From Arthrobacter sp. (GTDB lineage Bacteria > Actinomycetota > Actinomycetes > Actinomycetales > Micrococcaceae): a DNA stretch of 24,066 nt. The first letter of the stretch is position 1; each line of letters begins with the position of its first letter. The stretch is from positions 1 through 24,066 of the forward strand of contig JASLAA010000058.1 in NCBI GenBank assembly GCA_030147325.1, read 5' to 3'. Position numbers and translations under genes: made by a program. Positions 6,691 through 14,738 of the stretch are shown here, one piece after another. The notes beneath the pieces are model-generated. The model was not told the origin of the DNA. It ran no database searches and saw only the letters and a list, made by a program, of their open reading frames with translations.

Positions 6691-7479
6691 CTAGGCCGTC
6701 AGGCCGAGCGCGCTCATGCGTCGGGAATGATTGCGCGTGAGCTGGGAGAACAGTGCCGTGGTGTGCTGCGTGTGGTCGGCTTCGTCGGCGAACAGCAGTC
6801 CTGCGAGGTACTCGCGCTCGATCCCCACGCGCTGCGCCTGGGTGAGTGCCTCTCCGACGAGGCGGCGGCCCCAGAGCGCGAGACGCGAGGCGAGGCGGGG
6901 GTCGTCCGCGAGTGCCTCCTTGAGCCGCCGTTGGAGGTGGGCCGCCCCCTCCCCGGAGTCGATCGCGGTGATCAGCTCTCGCGTACGGGGGTCGAGGGTA
7001 TCGGCGAGTGCACGGTAGAAGTCGCCGGAGAAGGCATCGATCACGTAGGCCTTCATCAACGACTCGTACCAGTCACCGGGCCGGGTGCGCTCGTGGAAGG
7101 CATCGATGGATGCCTGGAACGGCGTCATCGCGTCCTCCACCGTCCTTCCGAGCCCGGTGAGGAAGCGACCGATCAGCTCGAAGTGCTCGAACTCCTGCAC
7201 GGCAAGTCGGCCCAGACCCGCACGATCGTCCAGGCTGGGCGAGAACCGCGCGTCCGACGAGAGCCGCTCGAACCCGGACAGCTCCCCGTAGGCGATGACG
7301 CCGAGGAGGTCCGTGACGAACTGGGCGTAGCGGGGGTTGCCGAGTGCGTCGTCAGCGGCGCTGGCCGGGCCGGGGACGGACGCCGGAGCAGCCGGTGCAT
7401 CCGTCCGGGGTGCTGTCGGGGCGGTGTGGTCCGGCCCGGTGGCGGAGAGGGCCGTGCTGTCCGAGGAGCCGTTGTTCAT
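6691..7479 (-). CDS. Ferritin-like diiron-fold protein (Rv3210c-like)
   Basis: A 262-residue protein. Residues 1-45 are a Pro/Ala/Thr-rich, probably disordered leader; the rest is a predicted four-helix ferritin-like fold. Possible iron ligands are E66 (YGELSGFERL), the ExxH motif EFEH (96-99) and a second ExxH motif EADH (233-236), the pattern of diiron carboxylate proteins; D153 or E209-type residues may complete the site. The family resembles MiaE-like tRNA hydroxylases in fold, but that activity is not shown. The ATG at 7479 is preferred over an in-frame TTG at 7497, because a TTGCCG/TACTCT promoter would start transcription exactly at the ATG. It is divergent from the ribonuclease gene. 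The same gene lies beside rhlE in mycobacteria. Confidence 0.85.
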   Translation of the reverse strand: MNNGSSDSTALSATGPDHTAPTAPRTDAPAAPASVPGPASAADDALGNPRYAQFVTDLLGVIAYGELSGFERLSSDARFSPSLDDRAGLGRLAVQEFEHFELIGRFLTGLGRTVEDAMTPFQASIDAFHERTRPGDWYESLMKAYVIDAFSGDFYRALADTLDPRTRELITAIDSGEGAAHLQRRLKEALADDPRLASRLALWGRRLVGEALTQAQRVGIEREYLAGLLFADEADHTQHTTALFSQLTRNHSRRMSALGLTA

Positions 7480-7486
7480 TCTGCTA

Positions 7487-7514
7487 AGAGTACGCAATGG
7501 ACGGGCACCGGCAA
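7487..7514 (-). promoter_or_regulatory. Candidate leaderless promoter of the ferritin-like gene
   Basis: On the minus strand, TTGCCG (7509-7514) and TACTCT (7487-7492) are separated by 16 bp. The A of the ATG (7479) lies after a 7-nt gap from the -10, the normal start-site distance, and no Shine-Dalgarno is present. This is the best-formed of the promoter candidates in the window. Confidence 0.5.
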
Positions 7515-7604
7515 CCCGAAGCGGCCGGGCCCCTCCCTGTCCGCCGGCCCCAGCAGCACCGGACCTCGAGGTACTGCCCGAAGGCTGCGCCGTGCATTAC
7601 CGTA

Positions 7605-9161
7605 ATGCCTGTGCCAGCACAGCATATGGACCTCAGGGACCGGGAGTCCCAGCAGCGCCTGACCGAGTCGCTGCGGGCCCTGCGGATGGAGCTCGACGTC
7701 CGCGAGCCGTTCCCCGCGACCGTCCTCTCGGAGGCGGAGTCGGCGGTCGCCGCCTCCGAACTCCCCGCGGCCGATCTTCGTGACCTTCCGTTCCTCACGA
7801 TCGATCCGCCCGGCTCCACCGACCTCGACCAGGCCGTGTACTTCGCACGCAGCAGCAGTGCGGACGGCGACGGAACGGGCGAGGAGGCCGGGTACGACGT
7901 CTGGTACGCCATCGCGGACGTCCCGCTCTTCGTCGCAGCGGGAGGTGCTGTCGATGTCGAGGCGCGACTGCGCGGTCAGACGCTCTACGCCCCCGACGGC
8001 AGGATCTCGCTGCACCCCGAGGTGATCTCCGAGGACGCCGCCAGTCTCCTCCCGGACCGCGACCGGCCGGCCTTCGTCTGGCACTTCCGGCTCGATGCCG
8101 ACGCCTCCGTCGAGTCGGCCGGCGTGAGCCGCGCGACCGTCCGCAGCCGTCGCCAGCTCACCTACCAGCAGGTCCAGACCGAGATCGACGCCGGCACCGC
8201 GGACGAACAGCTCGTGCTCCTCGAGGAGATCGGGAAGCGACGCATCCGGCAGGAGATCGACCGCGGAGGGGCAAGCCTCGATCTCCCGCGGCAGGAGATC
8301 ACGCACGACGGCGAGAGCTACCGTATCGTCACCGAGCCTCCCCTGCCCTGCGAGAACTGGAATGCGCAGATCTCGCTGATGACGGGGATGGCGGCAGCGC
8401 GCATCATGATCGACGGCCGGATCGGCCTCCTGCGCACCATGCCCGAGCCCGATGACGGCGCTCTCGACCGGTTCCGCCGCCAGTCCGAGGCCCTCGAGCA
8501 CCCGTGGCCCGAGGACATGCCGTACGGCGCGTTCCTGCGATCCCTCGATGTCACCGACCCCCGGCAGCTCGCGCTGATGCATGCAGCCGCCATCCTGTTC
8601 CGCGGAGCCGGGTACACGGCCTTCGACGGGGAGGTGCCCGACGCCGTCGTCCAGTCGGCCATCGCGGCACCCTACGCGCACACCACGGCGCCCCTGCGCC
8701 GGCTCGTCGACCGCTTCGTCCTCGTCACCTGCGCGTCGCTCTGCGCCGGTGACGAGGTTCCCGGATGGGTCAGGGCCGCCCTCCCTGACCTCAATGCACT
8801 GATGATGTCCTCGAACCAGACGGCGTCCCGGCTCGACTCGGGCGCGATGGACGCGGTGCAGGCGGCCCTGCTGAGCAACCGGATCGGCGAGGCGTTCTCC
8901 GCCGTCGTCCTCCAGGGCTCCCCGCCCGCCGTGGCGGACGCTCCCGGCAAGCAGGCACCGCGCCTGTCCGGGACCGTGCAGCTGACCGACCCGCCACTCG
9001 AGGCGAAGTGCTACGGCGAGCTCGTCGCGGGAGAGCGCGTCACCGTGGTGCTGCTCGAGGCGGACATCGCGCGGAGGCGACTCCGTTTCGAGGTCAAGCC
9101 ACCGGACGCCGCGCAGGGCATGGCGATGACGCCGCGCGGGAGCGGGCAGGGTAGTCTTTAA
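7605..9161 (+). CDS. RNB-domain (RNase II/R-family) ribonuclease
   Basis: Predicted 3'-5' exoribonuclease of the RNase II catalytic family, 518 residues from the ATG at 7605. The active-site segment TIDPPGSTDLDQAVYF (residues 65-80) gives D67, D73 and D75 but has Gln76 where E. coli RNase II has its fourth aspartate (D210). Further RNB motifs are YAIADVPLFV, LRGQTLYAPDGRISLHPEVISE and the C-terminal TTAPLRRLVDRF. The protein lacks clear cold-shock and S1 RNA-binding domains; only a short beta-rich tail follows the RNB core. No ribosome site precedes 7605; an in-frame ATG at 7626 (MDLRDRES) is the alternative. The gene sits between the divergent ferritin-like gene and rhlE, an RNA helicase, which suggests a shared role in RNA turnover. 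I see no terminator behind it. Confidence 0.9.
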   Translation: MPVPAQHMDLRDRESQQRLTESLRALRMELDVREPFPATVLSEAESAVAASELPAADLRDLPFLTIDPPGSTDLDQAVYFARSSSADGDGTGEEAGYDVWYAIADVPLFVAAGGAVDVEARLRGQTLYAPDGRISLHPEVISEDAASLLPDRDRPAFVWHFRLDADASVESAGVSRATVRSRRQLTYQQVQTEIDAGTADEQLVLLEEIGKRRIRQEIDRGGASLDLPRQEITHDGESYRIVTEPPLPCENWNAQISLMTGMAAARIMIDGRIGLLRTMPEPDDGALDRFRRQSEALEHPWPEDMPYGAFLRSLDVTDPRQLALMHAAAILFRGAGYTAFDGEVPDAVVQSAIAAPYAHTTAPLRRLVDRFVLVTCASLCAGDEVPGWVRAALPDLNALMMSSNQTASRLDSGAMDAVQAALLSNRIGEAFSAVVLQGSPPAVADAPGKQAPRLSGTVQLTDPPLEAKCYGELVAGERVTVVLLEADIARRRLRFEVKPPDAAQGMAMTPRGSGQGSL

Positions 9162-9183
9162 CAGTAGTAATGGATGCCCGGTC

Positions 9184-9203
9184 GTTATCATTCTCCCGAT
9201 AAC
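9184..9203. promoter_or_regulatory. Inverted repeat GTTATC-N8-GATAAC upstream of rhlE
   Basis: GTTATC at 9184-9189 and GATAAC at 9198-9203 form a perfect 6-bp inverted repeat with an 8-nt spacer. It starts 22 bp after the ribonuclease stop and about 190 bp before the rhlE start, in an unusually AT-rich patch for this sequence. It could be an operator or a weak hairpin; it lacks a U-tract on either side, so termination is unlikely. The remaining 9204-9390 shows nothing I can name; a 68-codon frame there has no convincing features. Confidence 0.35.
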
Positions 9204-9390
9204 CCGCAGTACCTACTCGATCCCGAGTTTCCCCCGCGGGCGCAGGTCCCACCTCCGCAGCCCGCACGCAGTTGCAAGCCCGCGATCGGCTTCCACCTGG
9301 ACGCCCTGCGCCCGTCGATACGCTCCGCACTGGATACATCATCCCGGCGTCGAGCCTCAACGGCCGCTCGGCCTGAATGAACGGTAGAAC

Positions 9391-11142
9391 GTGCACAACA
9401 CAGACACAGACATCACCAGCGACATCGCCACGGCAACGGATGCCCGGCACCTCGTCGCCGACAACTCGCCCGACGCCATCGACGTCGAGGAGACCCTCGT
9501 CACGACCGAGGAGCCCCACGCTCCCGTCGCGGAGACCTTCGCGGACTTCAAGGTCCGCCCGGACATCGTCGAATCGCTCGCCGACGCCGGGATCATCCAC
9601 CCCTTCCCCATCCAGGCGATGACGCTCTCGATCGCCCTCGGCGGTCACGACATCATCGGCCAGGCGAAGACCGGTACGGGCAAGACGCTCGGATTCGGCA
9701 TTCCCGCGATCCAGCGCGTCGTCGGTCCGGAGGACGCGGGCTACGAGAAGCTCGCGGTCCCCGGGGCACCGCAGGCGCTCGTCATCGTCCCGACGCGCGA
9801 ACTCGCCGTCCAGGTGGCCAGCGACCTCACGACGGCCGCGAAGAAGCGCAACGCCCGCATCGTCACCATCTACGGCGGTCGAGCCTACGAGCCGCAGATC
9901 GAGGCCATCAAGAAGGGCGTCGAGATCGTCGTCGGCACGCCCGGGCGCCTGATCGACCTGTACCGGCAGAAGCTGCTCGTGCTCAAGAACGTCAAGATCG
10001 TGGTGCTCGACGAGGCCGACGAGATGCTGGACCTCGGTTTCCTGCCCGACGTCGAGACCCTCATCGCCGCCACGCCTCCCGTGCGCCAGACACTGCTGTT
10101 CTCCGCGACCATGCCCGGTCCGGTCATCGCGATGGCCCGCCGGTACATGACCCAGCCGACCCACATCCGCGCAGCGGACCCCGAGGACGAGGGCATCACC
10201 AAGAAGGACATCCGCCAGGTCATCTACCGGGCCCACAACCTGGACAAGGCCGAGGTCGTCGCCCGGATCCTGCAGTCACGCAATCGCGGCCGCACCATCA
10301 TCTTCTGCAAGACCAAGCGCACCGCCGCGAAACTGTCCGAGGAACTGATCGATCGGGGCTTCGCCGCCGGAGCGATCCACGGGGACCTCGGCCAGGGCGC
10401 CCGCGAGCAGGCCCTGCGGGCCTTCCGCGGCGACAAGATCGATGTGCTCGTGGCCACCGAGGTCGCGGCCCGGGGTATCGACGTCGAGGACATCACGCAC
10501 GTCATCAACTACCAGTGCCCCGAGGACGAGAAGGCCTACCTGCACCGCGTCGGCCGCACGGGCCGTGCCGGCAAGAAGGGCACCGCCGTCACGTTCGTCG
10601 ACTGGGACGACGTGCCCCGCTGGGGCCTCATCAACAAGGCGCTCGGACTCGATGCTCCAGAACCCGTCGAGACGTACTCCTCCTCGCCGCACCTCTACAC
10701 GGACCTCGACATCCCCGAGGGCACCAAGGGGCGCCTTCCCCGCAAGGACCGCAGGCTCGCCGGCATCAACGCCGAGGTCCTCGAGGACCTCGGCGAGACG
10801 GGCAAGCGCGGGGCCGGCAGCACCGACGGGCCCCGGAATGACGGCGCCAGGGGTGACGGCGGACGCGGTCGCTCCGGCGAACGCGGTGGCCGGCGCCGTG
10901 AGGCCGGCGAAACCGGCGAGGGTTCGCGCGGTTCACGCGGGCGGGGTCGCGGCGCAGGCCGTCCCGCCGCCGATGCGCCCGCCGCGCAGGACGCACCGGC
11001 AGCTGCCGCCGCCGAAAGCGGTGGACGTCGTCGTGCCGGTGGCGACGCCGAGGCACCCGCGGCCGACCGCCCGCGCAGGAGCCGGACCCGCCGCCGCAAC
11101 GGTGAGGTCGTCGCGGACCCTGCCGGCGGCTCCGAGGACTAG
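9391..11142 (+). CDS. rhlE: DEAD-box ATP-dependent RNA helicase (RhlE-like) with an RGG-rich tail
   Basis: ATP-dependent RNA helicase, 583 residues. Motifs in order: Q motif TFADFKVRPDIVESLADAGI with FPIQ (49-74), motif I AKTGTGKT (92-99), PTRELA (134-139), TPGRL (183-187), DEAD (207-210), SAT (238-240), IIFCKTKRTAAKL (303-315), VATEVAARGIDV (354-365) and HRVGRTGR (385-392). Residues about 471-583 form a low-complexity tail rich in Arg, Gly and Ala, with several RGR, RGG and RRR clusters, likely a disordered RNA-binding extension. The start is a GTG at 9391 with no strong ribosome site, so it is uncertain by a few codons; the Q motif only begins at residue 49. The methyltransferase gene follows 6 bp after its stop. 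The position matches Rv3211 of M. tuberculosis. Confidence 0.95.
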   Translation: MHNTDTDITSDIATATDARHLVADNSPDAIDVEETLVTTEEPHAPVAETFADFKVRPDIVESLADAGIIHPFPIQAMTLSIALGGHDIIGQAKTGTGKTLGFGIPAIQRVVGPEDAGYEKLAVPGAPQALVIVPTRELAVQVASDLTTAAKKRNARIVTIYGGRAYEPQIEAIKKGVEIVVGTPGRLIDLYRQKLLVLKNVKIVVLDEADEMLDLGFLPDVETLIAATPPVRQTLLFSATMPGPVIAMARRYMTQPTHIRAADPEDEGITKKDIRQVIYRAHNLDKAEVVARILQSRNRGRTIIFCKTKRTAAKLSEELIDRGFAAGAIHGDLGQGAREQALRAFRGDKIDVLVATEVAARGIDVEDITHVINYQCPEDEKAYLHRVGRTGRAGKKGTAVTFVDWDDVPRWGLINKALGLDAPEPVETYSSSPHLYTDLDIPEGTKGRLPRKDRRLAGINAEVLEDLGETGKRGAGSTDGPRNDGARGDGGRGRSGERGGRRREAGETGEGSRGSRGRGRGAGRPAADAPAAQDAPAAAAAESGGRRRAGGDAEAPAADRPRRSRTRRRNGEVVADPAGGSED

Positions 11143-11148
11143 CCCTCG

Positions 11149-12018
11149 GTGACAGAACTCCCTGCGCCGTCCGCGGTTCCGATCTGGAGCCCGGACGGCG
11201 CCAATCTCGTGGTGCACGCCGACAACGCTCCCTATCTGGCCACCCTGCCGGACGAGTCCTTCAGCATGATCTATGTCGACCCTCCCTTCAATACGGGCAG
11301 GGCGCAGCGCCGCCAGCAGACCTCGATGGTGCGGGCAGCCGACGGCACCGGGGATCGCGTGGGGTTCAAGGGGATGTCCTACTCGACGGTCAAGGGAGTG
11401 CTCGCGAGCTACGACGACGCGTTCGAGGACTACTGGGACTTCCTTGCGCCGAGGCTCGCCGAGGCCTGGCGACTCCTGACCGACGACGGAACCCTCTACG
11501 TCCACCTCGACTACCGCGAGGTGCACTACGCCAAGGTCATGCTGGATGCCCTGTTCGGGCGCGACTGCTTCCTGAACGAGGTCATCTGGGCCTACGACTA
11601 CGGGGCCCGAGCCAAACGCAAGTGGCCCGCCAAGCACGACAACATCCTGGTCTATGTGAAGAACCCGACCGGCTACTACTTCAACAGCGACGAGGTGGAT
11701 CGGGAACCGTACATGGCGCCCGGGCTGGTCACGGCGGAGAAAGCCGCTCTGGGTAAACTCCCGACGGACGTCTGGTGGCACACGATCGTGTCACCGACGG
11801 GCCGCGAGAAGACGGGTTATCCCACCCAGAAGCCCGAGGGTCTGCTGCGGCGCGCCGTCGCGGCCAGCAGCCGTGAGGGCGACTGGGTCCTCGATTTCTT
11901 CGCCGGCTCCGGCACGCTCGGGGCCGTGGCAGGAAAGCTCGGTCGGCGCTTCGTGTGCGTGGACAGCAATCCCCAGGCCGTGGAGGTCATGCGCTCACGC
12001 CTGGCGCCCTGGACCTGA
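11149..12018 (+). CDS. Site-specific DNA methyltransferase (N6-adenine/N4-cytosine type, beta-like motif order)
   Basis: Predicted S-adenosylmethionine-dependent amino-methyltransferase, 289 residues. The catalytic motif IV is DPPFNTG (44-50), TQKP (226-229) is in the usual place before the cofactor site, and motif I is LDFFAGSGTLG (248-258) near the C-terminus. Catalytic motif before cofactor motif is the beta-class order. DPPF is shared by N6-adenine and N4-cytosine enzymes, so the modified base is open; the target sequence cannot be read. Residues 51-130 probably hold target recognition. The GTG start lies 6 bp after the rhlE stop, with GAGG about 10 nt upstream inside rhlE, so it is cotranscribed and perhaps translationally coupled. 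No restriction endonuclease or recombinase is nearby and base composition matches its neighbours, suggesting a resident orphan methylase. Confidence 0.88.
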   Translation: MTELPAPSAVPIWSPDGANLVVHADNAPYLATLPDESFSMIYVDPPFNTGRAQRRQQTSMVRAADGTGDRVGFKGMSYSTVKGVLASYDDAFEDYWDFLAPRLAEAWRLLTDDGTLYVHLDYREVHYAKVMLDALFGRDCFLNEVIWAYDYGARAKRKWPAKHDNILVYVKNPTGYYFNSDEVDREPYMAPGLVTAEKAALGKLPTDVWWHTIVSPTGREKTGYPTQKPEGLLRRAVAASSREGDWVLDFFAGSGTLGAVAGKLGRRFVCVDSNPQAVEVMRSRLAPWT

Positions 12019-12083
12019 GGAGGTGTTCCGGTGTCGGTCCGGATTCGCGAGCTGCCGCCGCTGCCGCAGGATCGCTCGCCGGG

Positions 12084-12926
12084 TCAGCCGACCGGTGTTC
12101 CCGTCGCCAGCTCCCGGATGGCCTCGAAGGCCTCCCTGCTGGTGAGGTTCTCGCCGAGCAGGTTCGGCTTGCCGCTCCCGTGATAGTCGCTCGATCCGGT
12201 GACGAGCAGACCATGGGTGCGCGCTATGCCGCGCAGCTCCCGGCGGGCACCCTCGGGGTTGTCCCGGTGGTCCACCTCGAGCCCCAGCAGACCCGCGGCG
12301 ATCATCTCGTCGATGACCGCCCCACCCACCACCGCGCCCCGATTGAATGCGGAGGGGTGCGCGAAGACCGGCACTCCGCCGGCGTCCCGGATGAGGGCGA
12401 CGGCGGCAGCGGGATGCGGGGCATAGTGGCTGACCCAGTAGGGCGAGCGGGCGGTCAGGACGCGCTCGAAAGCCTCTGACCGCGTGGTGACGATGCCGAG
12501 GCCGATCAACGCGTCCGCGATGTGCGGCCGTCCGACCGTGGCTCCCTCCGTCACATGCTCCTCGACGAGTTCCCAGGTGATGGGGTAGTCGGCGGCCATC
12601 AGCTCGACCATGCGCTGCGCGCGGGTCAGCCGCGCGGTGCGGGACTTCTCGATCTCCTCGCGGAGCCCCGGGTGATGGGGATCGTGCAGGTAGGACAGGA
12701 CATGCACACTGATGCCGGTGTCGGTGCGGCAGGACACCTCCATGCCGGGGACGAACAGGATGCCGAGCCGGTCCGCCGCTTCCGCAGCCCTCTCCCAGCC
12801 CGCCGTGGAGTCGTGATCGGTCAGCGCGACGGCGTCGAGCCCGGCGGCCACCGCCGACCTGATCAGGACCTCCGGGTTCTCGGTCCCGTCGGAGACGTTG
12901 GAGTGGGTATGCAGATCGATTCTCAC
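12084..12926 (-). CDS. PHP-domain metal-dependent phosphoesterase
   Basis: Member of the polymerase and histidinol phosphatase superfamily, 280 residues, closest in pattern to the TrpH/YciV (RNase AM) group that acts on 3',5'-bisphosphorylated nucleotides or RNA 5' ends. Metal-binding motifs are DLHTHSNVSDG (4-14, H6 and H8), LTDHD (35-39), PGMEVS (60-65), VFAHPS and SDYHGSGKPN. The GTG at 12926 is chosen over that at 12932 because TAGATT at 12934-12939 ends exactly 7 nt before it, consistent with a leaderless transcript, and because MRIDLHTHS is the usual start. The frame upstream is open for a further 737 codons, but that is antisense to the aminopeptidase gene. It converges on the methyltransferase with a 65-bp gap without a clear terminator. 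Confidence 0.9.
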   Translation of the reverse strand: MRIDLHTHSNVSDGTENPEVLIRSAVAAGLDAVALTDHDSTAGWERAAEAADRLGILFVPGMEVSCRTDTGISVHVLSYLHDPHHPGLREEIEKSRTARLTRAQRMVELMAADYPITWELVEEHVTEGATVGRPHIADALIGLGIVTTRSEAFERVLTARSPYWVSHYAPHPAAAVALIRDAGGVPVFAHPSAFNRGAVVGGAVIDEMIAAGLLGLEVDHRDNPEGARRELRGIARTHGLLVTGSSDYHGSGKPNLLGENLTSREAFEAIRELATGTPVG

Positions 12927-12933
12927 CGGCACC

Positions 12934-12939
12934 AATCTA
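12934..12939 (-). promoter_or_regulatory. Candidate -10 element for leaderless PHP-gene transcript
   Basis: TAGATT on the minus strand, 7 nt before the GTG at 12926. It lies too close (1 nt) to the alternative GTG at 12932, which therefore would not be on the transcript. No clear -35. Confidence 0.45.
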
Positions 12940-13085
12940 CGCGCCGGCGGCGACACCGCCCGCCTCGGCACCCGGCACGATGCCGCTCCTGTCACGGCGC
13001 CGCCCCTCCCCCGGCCCGATCCACGCCCGCCGGCGGAGCAGGCGCCGACTTCCCCGGGGGACGGCCACGGTGAGACGATGGCGGA

Positions 13086-14666
13086 GTGAGCACAGACGAC
13101 ACCGCATCCGATTCCCTGACGACGACCGACGCCCCGGAGGGCCAGCCCCTGTCCGACCGCAACGAGAACCGCTCGCAGCGGCCCGACTCCGACGCCTTCA
13201 AGGCCTTCATGGCCGGGCAGTGGTCCCCCGCGGCGGACGAGCTCCCGGCAGAGGCACCCGTTGCCGCGCATGCCGCCCGCCGCCGTCGGGCCGTGTCGGA
13301 TCGCTTCCCCGGCGAGCGCATCGTCGTCCCCGCCGGGCCCTACAAGGTCCGCTCCAACGACACCGACTACCGGTACCGCCCCCACTCGGGTTTCGCGCAC
13401 CTCACCGGCCTCGGGCTGGACCACGAGCCGGACGCCGTGCTGGTCCTGGAACCGGTCGAGCAGGGGACGGGCGACGACGGCGGGAACCACGAGGCCACGC
13501 TGTACTTCCGCGAGCTCGCCGGACGGGACAGCGCCGAGTTCTACGCGAACGCCCGCTACGGCGAGTTCTGGATCGGTCAGCGTCAGTCGATGGCGCAGAT
13601 CGGGTCCCTCCTCGCCCTCGTGACGGCGGACCTCGCAGAACTCGAGGTCGCCATCACCAAGGACGCCGGTGTGCCCGAGATCGGCGGCATGAGCATCCGC
13701 CTGTTGCGCGAGGTCGACCTCAACGCGGATGCACTGGTCGACACCTCCCGGATCAACACGGGCGTGGACCTGGAGCGGGCGGACGCGCTCGACGCCGTCC
13801 TGGCCGAAGCGCTCTCCGAACTGCGGCTCCTCAAGGACCCCTGGGAGATCGAGCAGATGGAGGTGGCCGTCGCGGCGACCGTCAACGGTTTCCACGAGGT
13901 GGTCCGCGCACTGCCCCGGGCCATCTCGCACCCCCGCGGCGAGCGCGTCGTCGAGGGTGCCTTCTTCGCCCGGGCGCGGGAAGAGGGCAACGACCTCGGC
14001 TACGACACCATCGCTGCCGCCGGGAACAACGCCACCACGCTGCACTGGATCCGCAACAGCGGACACGTCAGGGCGGGCGAGCTCCTCCTGCTGGACGCCG
14101 GGGTGGAGGCCGAGAGCCTCTACACGGCCGACATCACCCGGACGATCCCCGTCAACGGGCGCTACACGGACGTGCAGCGCCGCATCTACCAGGCCGTCCT
14201 CGATGCCGCCGATGCCGGTTTCGCGGCCGCCCGTCCCGGGCGCCGGTTCCGCGAGGTACACCTCGCCGCCGTGACCGTGCTGGCCGAGAACCTCGACCGC
14301 TGGGGCCTGCTGCCCGTGTCCCTCGAGGAGGCCCTGGCCCCCGAGGGCCAGCACCACCGCCGCTGGATGCCGCACGGCACGAGTCACCACCTGGGCATGG
14401 ATGTGCACGACTGCGCACAGGCCCGCCGCGAGTTGTACCTGGACGGGATCCTGACGGAGGGGATGGTCTTCACGATCGAACCCGGCCTCTACTTCAAGGC
14501 CGAAGACCTCGCCGTCCCGGAGGAGTACCGCGGCATCGGGGTCCGCATCGAGGATGACATCCTCATGACAGCGGACGGTCCGGTGAACCTCAGCGCTGCA
14601 CTTCCCCGCAGTCCTGACGACGTCGAGGACTGGATGTCCGGAATCTGGGGTAGCTCGGGCGAGTAG
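13086..14666 (+). CDS. pepP: Xaa-Pro aminopeptidase (aminopeptidase P, M24B family)
   Basis: Cytoplasmic dimetal peptidase that removes the N-terminal residue from peptides with proline at position two. The 526-residue protein has an N-terminal creatinase-like domain (about 60-230) and a C-terminal pita-bread catalytic domain. The five expected metal ligands are visible: D337 (LLLLDAG), D349 (TADITRT), H434 (HGTSHHLGMDVHD), E465 (FTIEPGLYF) and E489 (GVRIEDD). The first 35 residues are hydrophilic and not conserved. The start is a GTG at 13086; GACGAT at 13074-13079 lies 6 nt upstream and may be a -10 for a leaderless mRNA, so the start is likely but not certain. It is divergent from the PHP gene and ends before a tandem hairpin terminator. 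Confidence 0.94.
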   Translation: MSTDDTASDSLTTTDAPEGQPLSDRNENRSQRPDSDAFKAFMAGQWSPAADELPAEAPVAAHAARRRRAVSDRFPGERIVVPAGPYKVRSNDTDYRYRPHSGFAHLTGLGLDHEPDAVLVLEPVEQGTGDDGGNHEATLYFRELAGRDSAEFYANARYGEFWIGQRQSMAQIGSLLALVTADLAELEVAITKDAGVPEIGGMSIRLLREVDLNADALVDTSRINTGVDLERADALDAVLAEALSELRLLKDPWEIEQMEVAVAATVNGFHEVVRALPRAISHPRGERVVEGAFFARAREEGNDLGYDTIAAAGNNATTLHWIRNSGHVRAGELLLLDAGVEAESLYTADITRTIPVNGRYTDVQRRIYQAVLDAADAGFAAARPGRRFREVHLAAVTVLAENLDRWGLLPVSLEEALAPEGQHHRRWMPHGTSHHLGMDVHDCAQARRELYLDGILTEGMVFTIEPGLYFKAEDLAVPEEYRGIGVRIEDDILMTADGPVNLSAALPRSPDDVEDWMSGIWGSSGE

Positions 14667-14694
14667 GGGCGGCGCCGGGAGGACTGCGGCATCG

Positions 14695-14735
14695 ACAGGA
14701 GGAGGCAGGGACCCGCGGTCCCTGCCTCCTCCTGT
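14695..14735. terminator. Strong 19-bp hairpin after the aminopeptidase gene
   Basis: Left arm 14695-14713 and right arm 14717-14735 pair perfectly over 19 bp with a 3-nt CGC loop. The arms are purine-rich and pyrimidine-rich, so the element is also a mirror of GGAGGAGG and CCTCCTCC. It starts 28 nt after the stop. The downstream plus strand (GTTCTCC) is only weakly U-rich. It lies between convergent genes. Confidence 0.85.
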
Positions 14736-14738
14736 GTT

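Noticed and set aside
7476..9191. A 571-codon minus-strand frame opposite the RNB ribonuclease
   Set aside because: Shadow of the real gene; composition is typical of an antisense frame of high-GC DNA.
9174..9380. A 68-codon frame in the gap before rhlE that could be a small leader peptide
   Set aside because: No ribosome site, no recognisable family, and codon use does not resemble neighbours; kept only as part of the leader region.
12019..12083. Possible terminator between the methyltransferase and PHP genes
   Set aside because: Only short GCGAG/CTCGC arms far apart; no stable stem.
12980..14557. A 525-codon plus-strand frame overlapping the aminopeptidase gene
   Set aside because: Extreme Arg/Gly/Pro content and no motif; the other frame carries all five M24 metal ligands.
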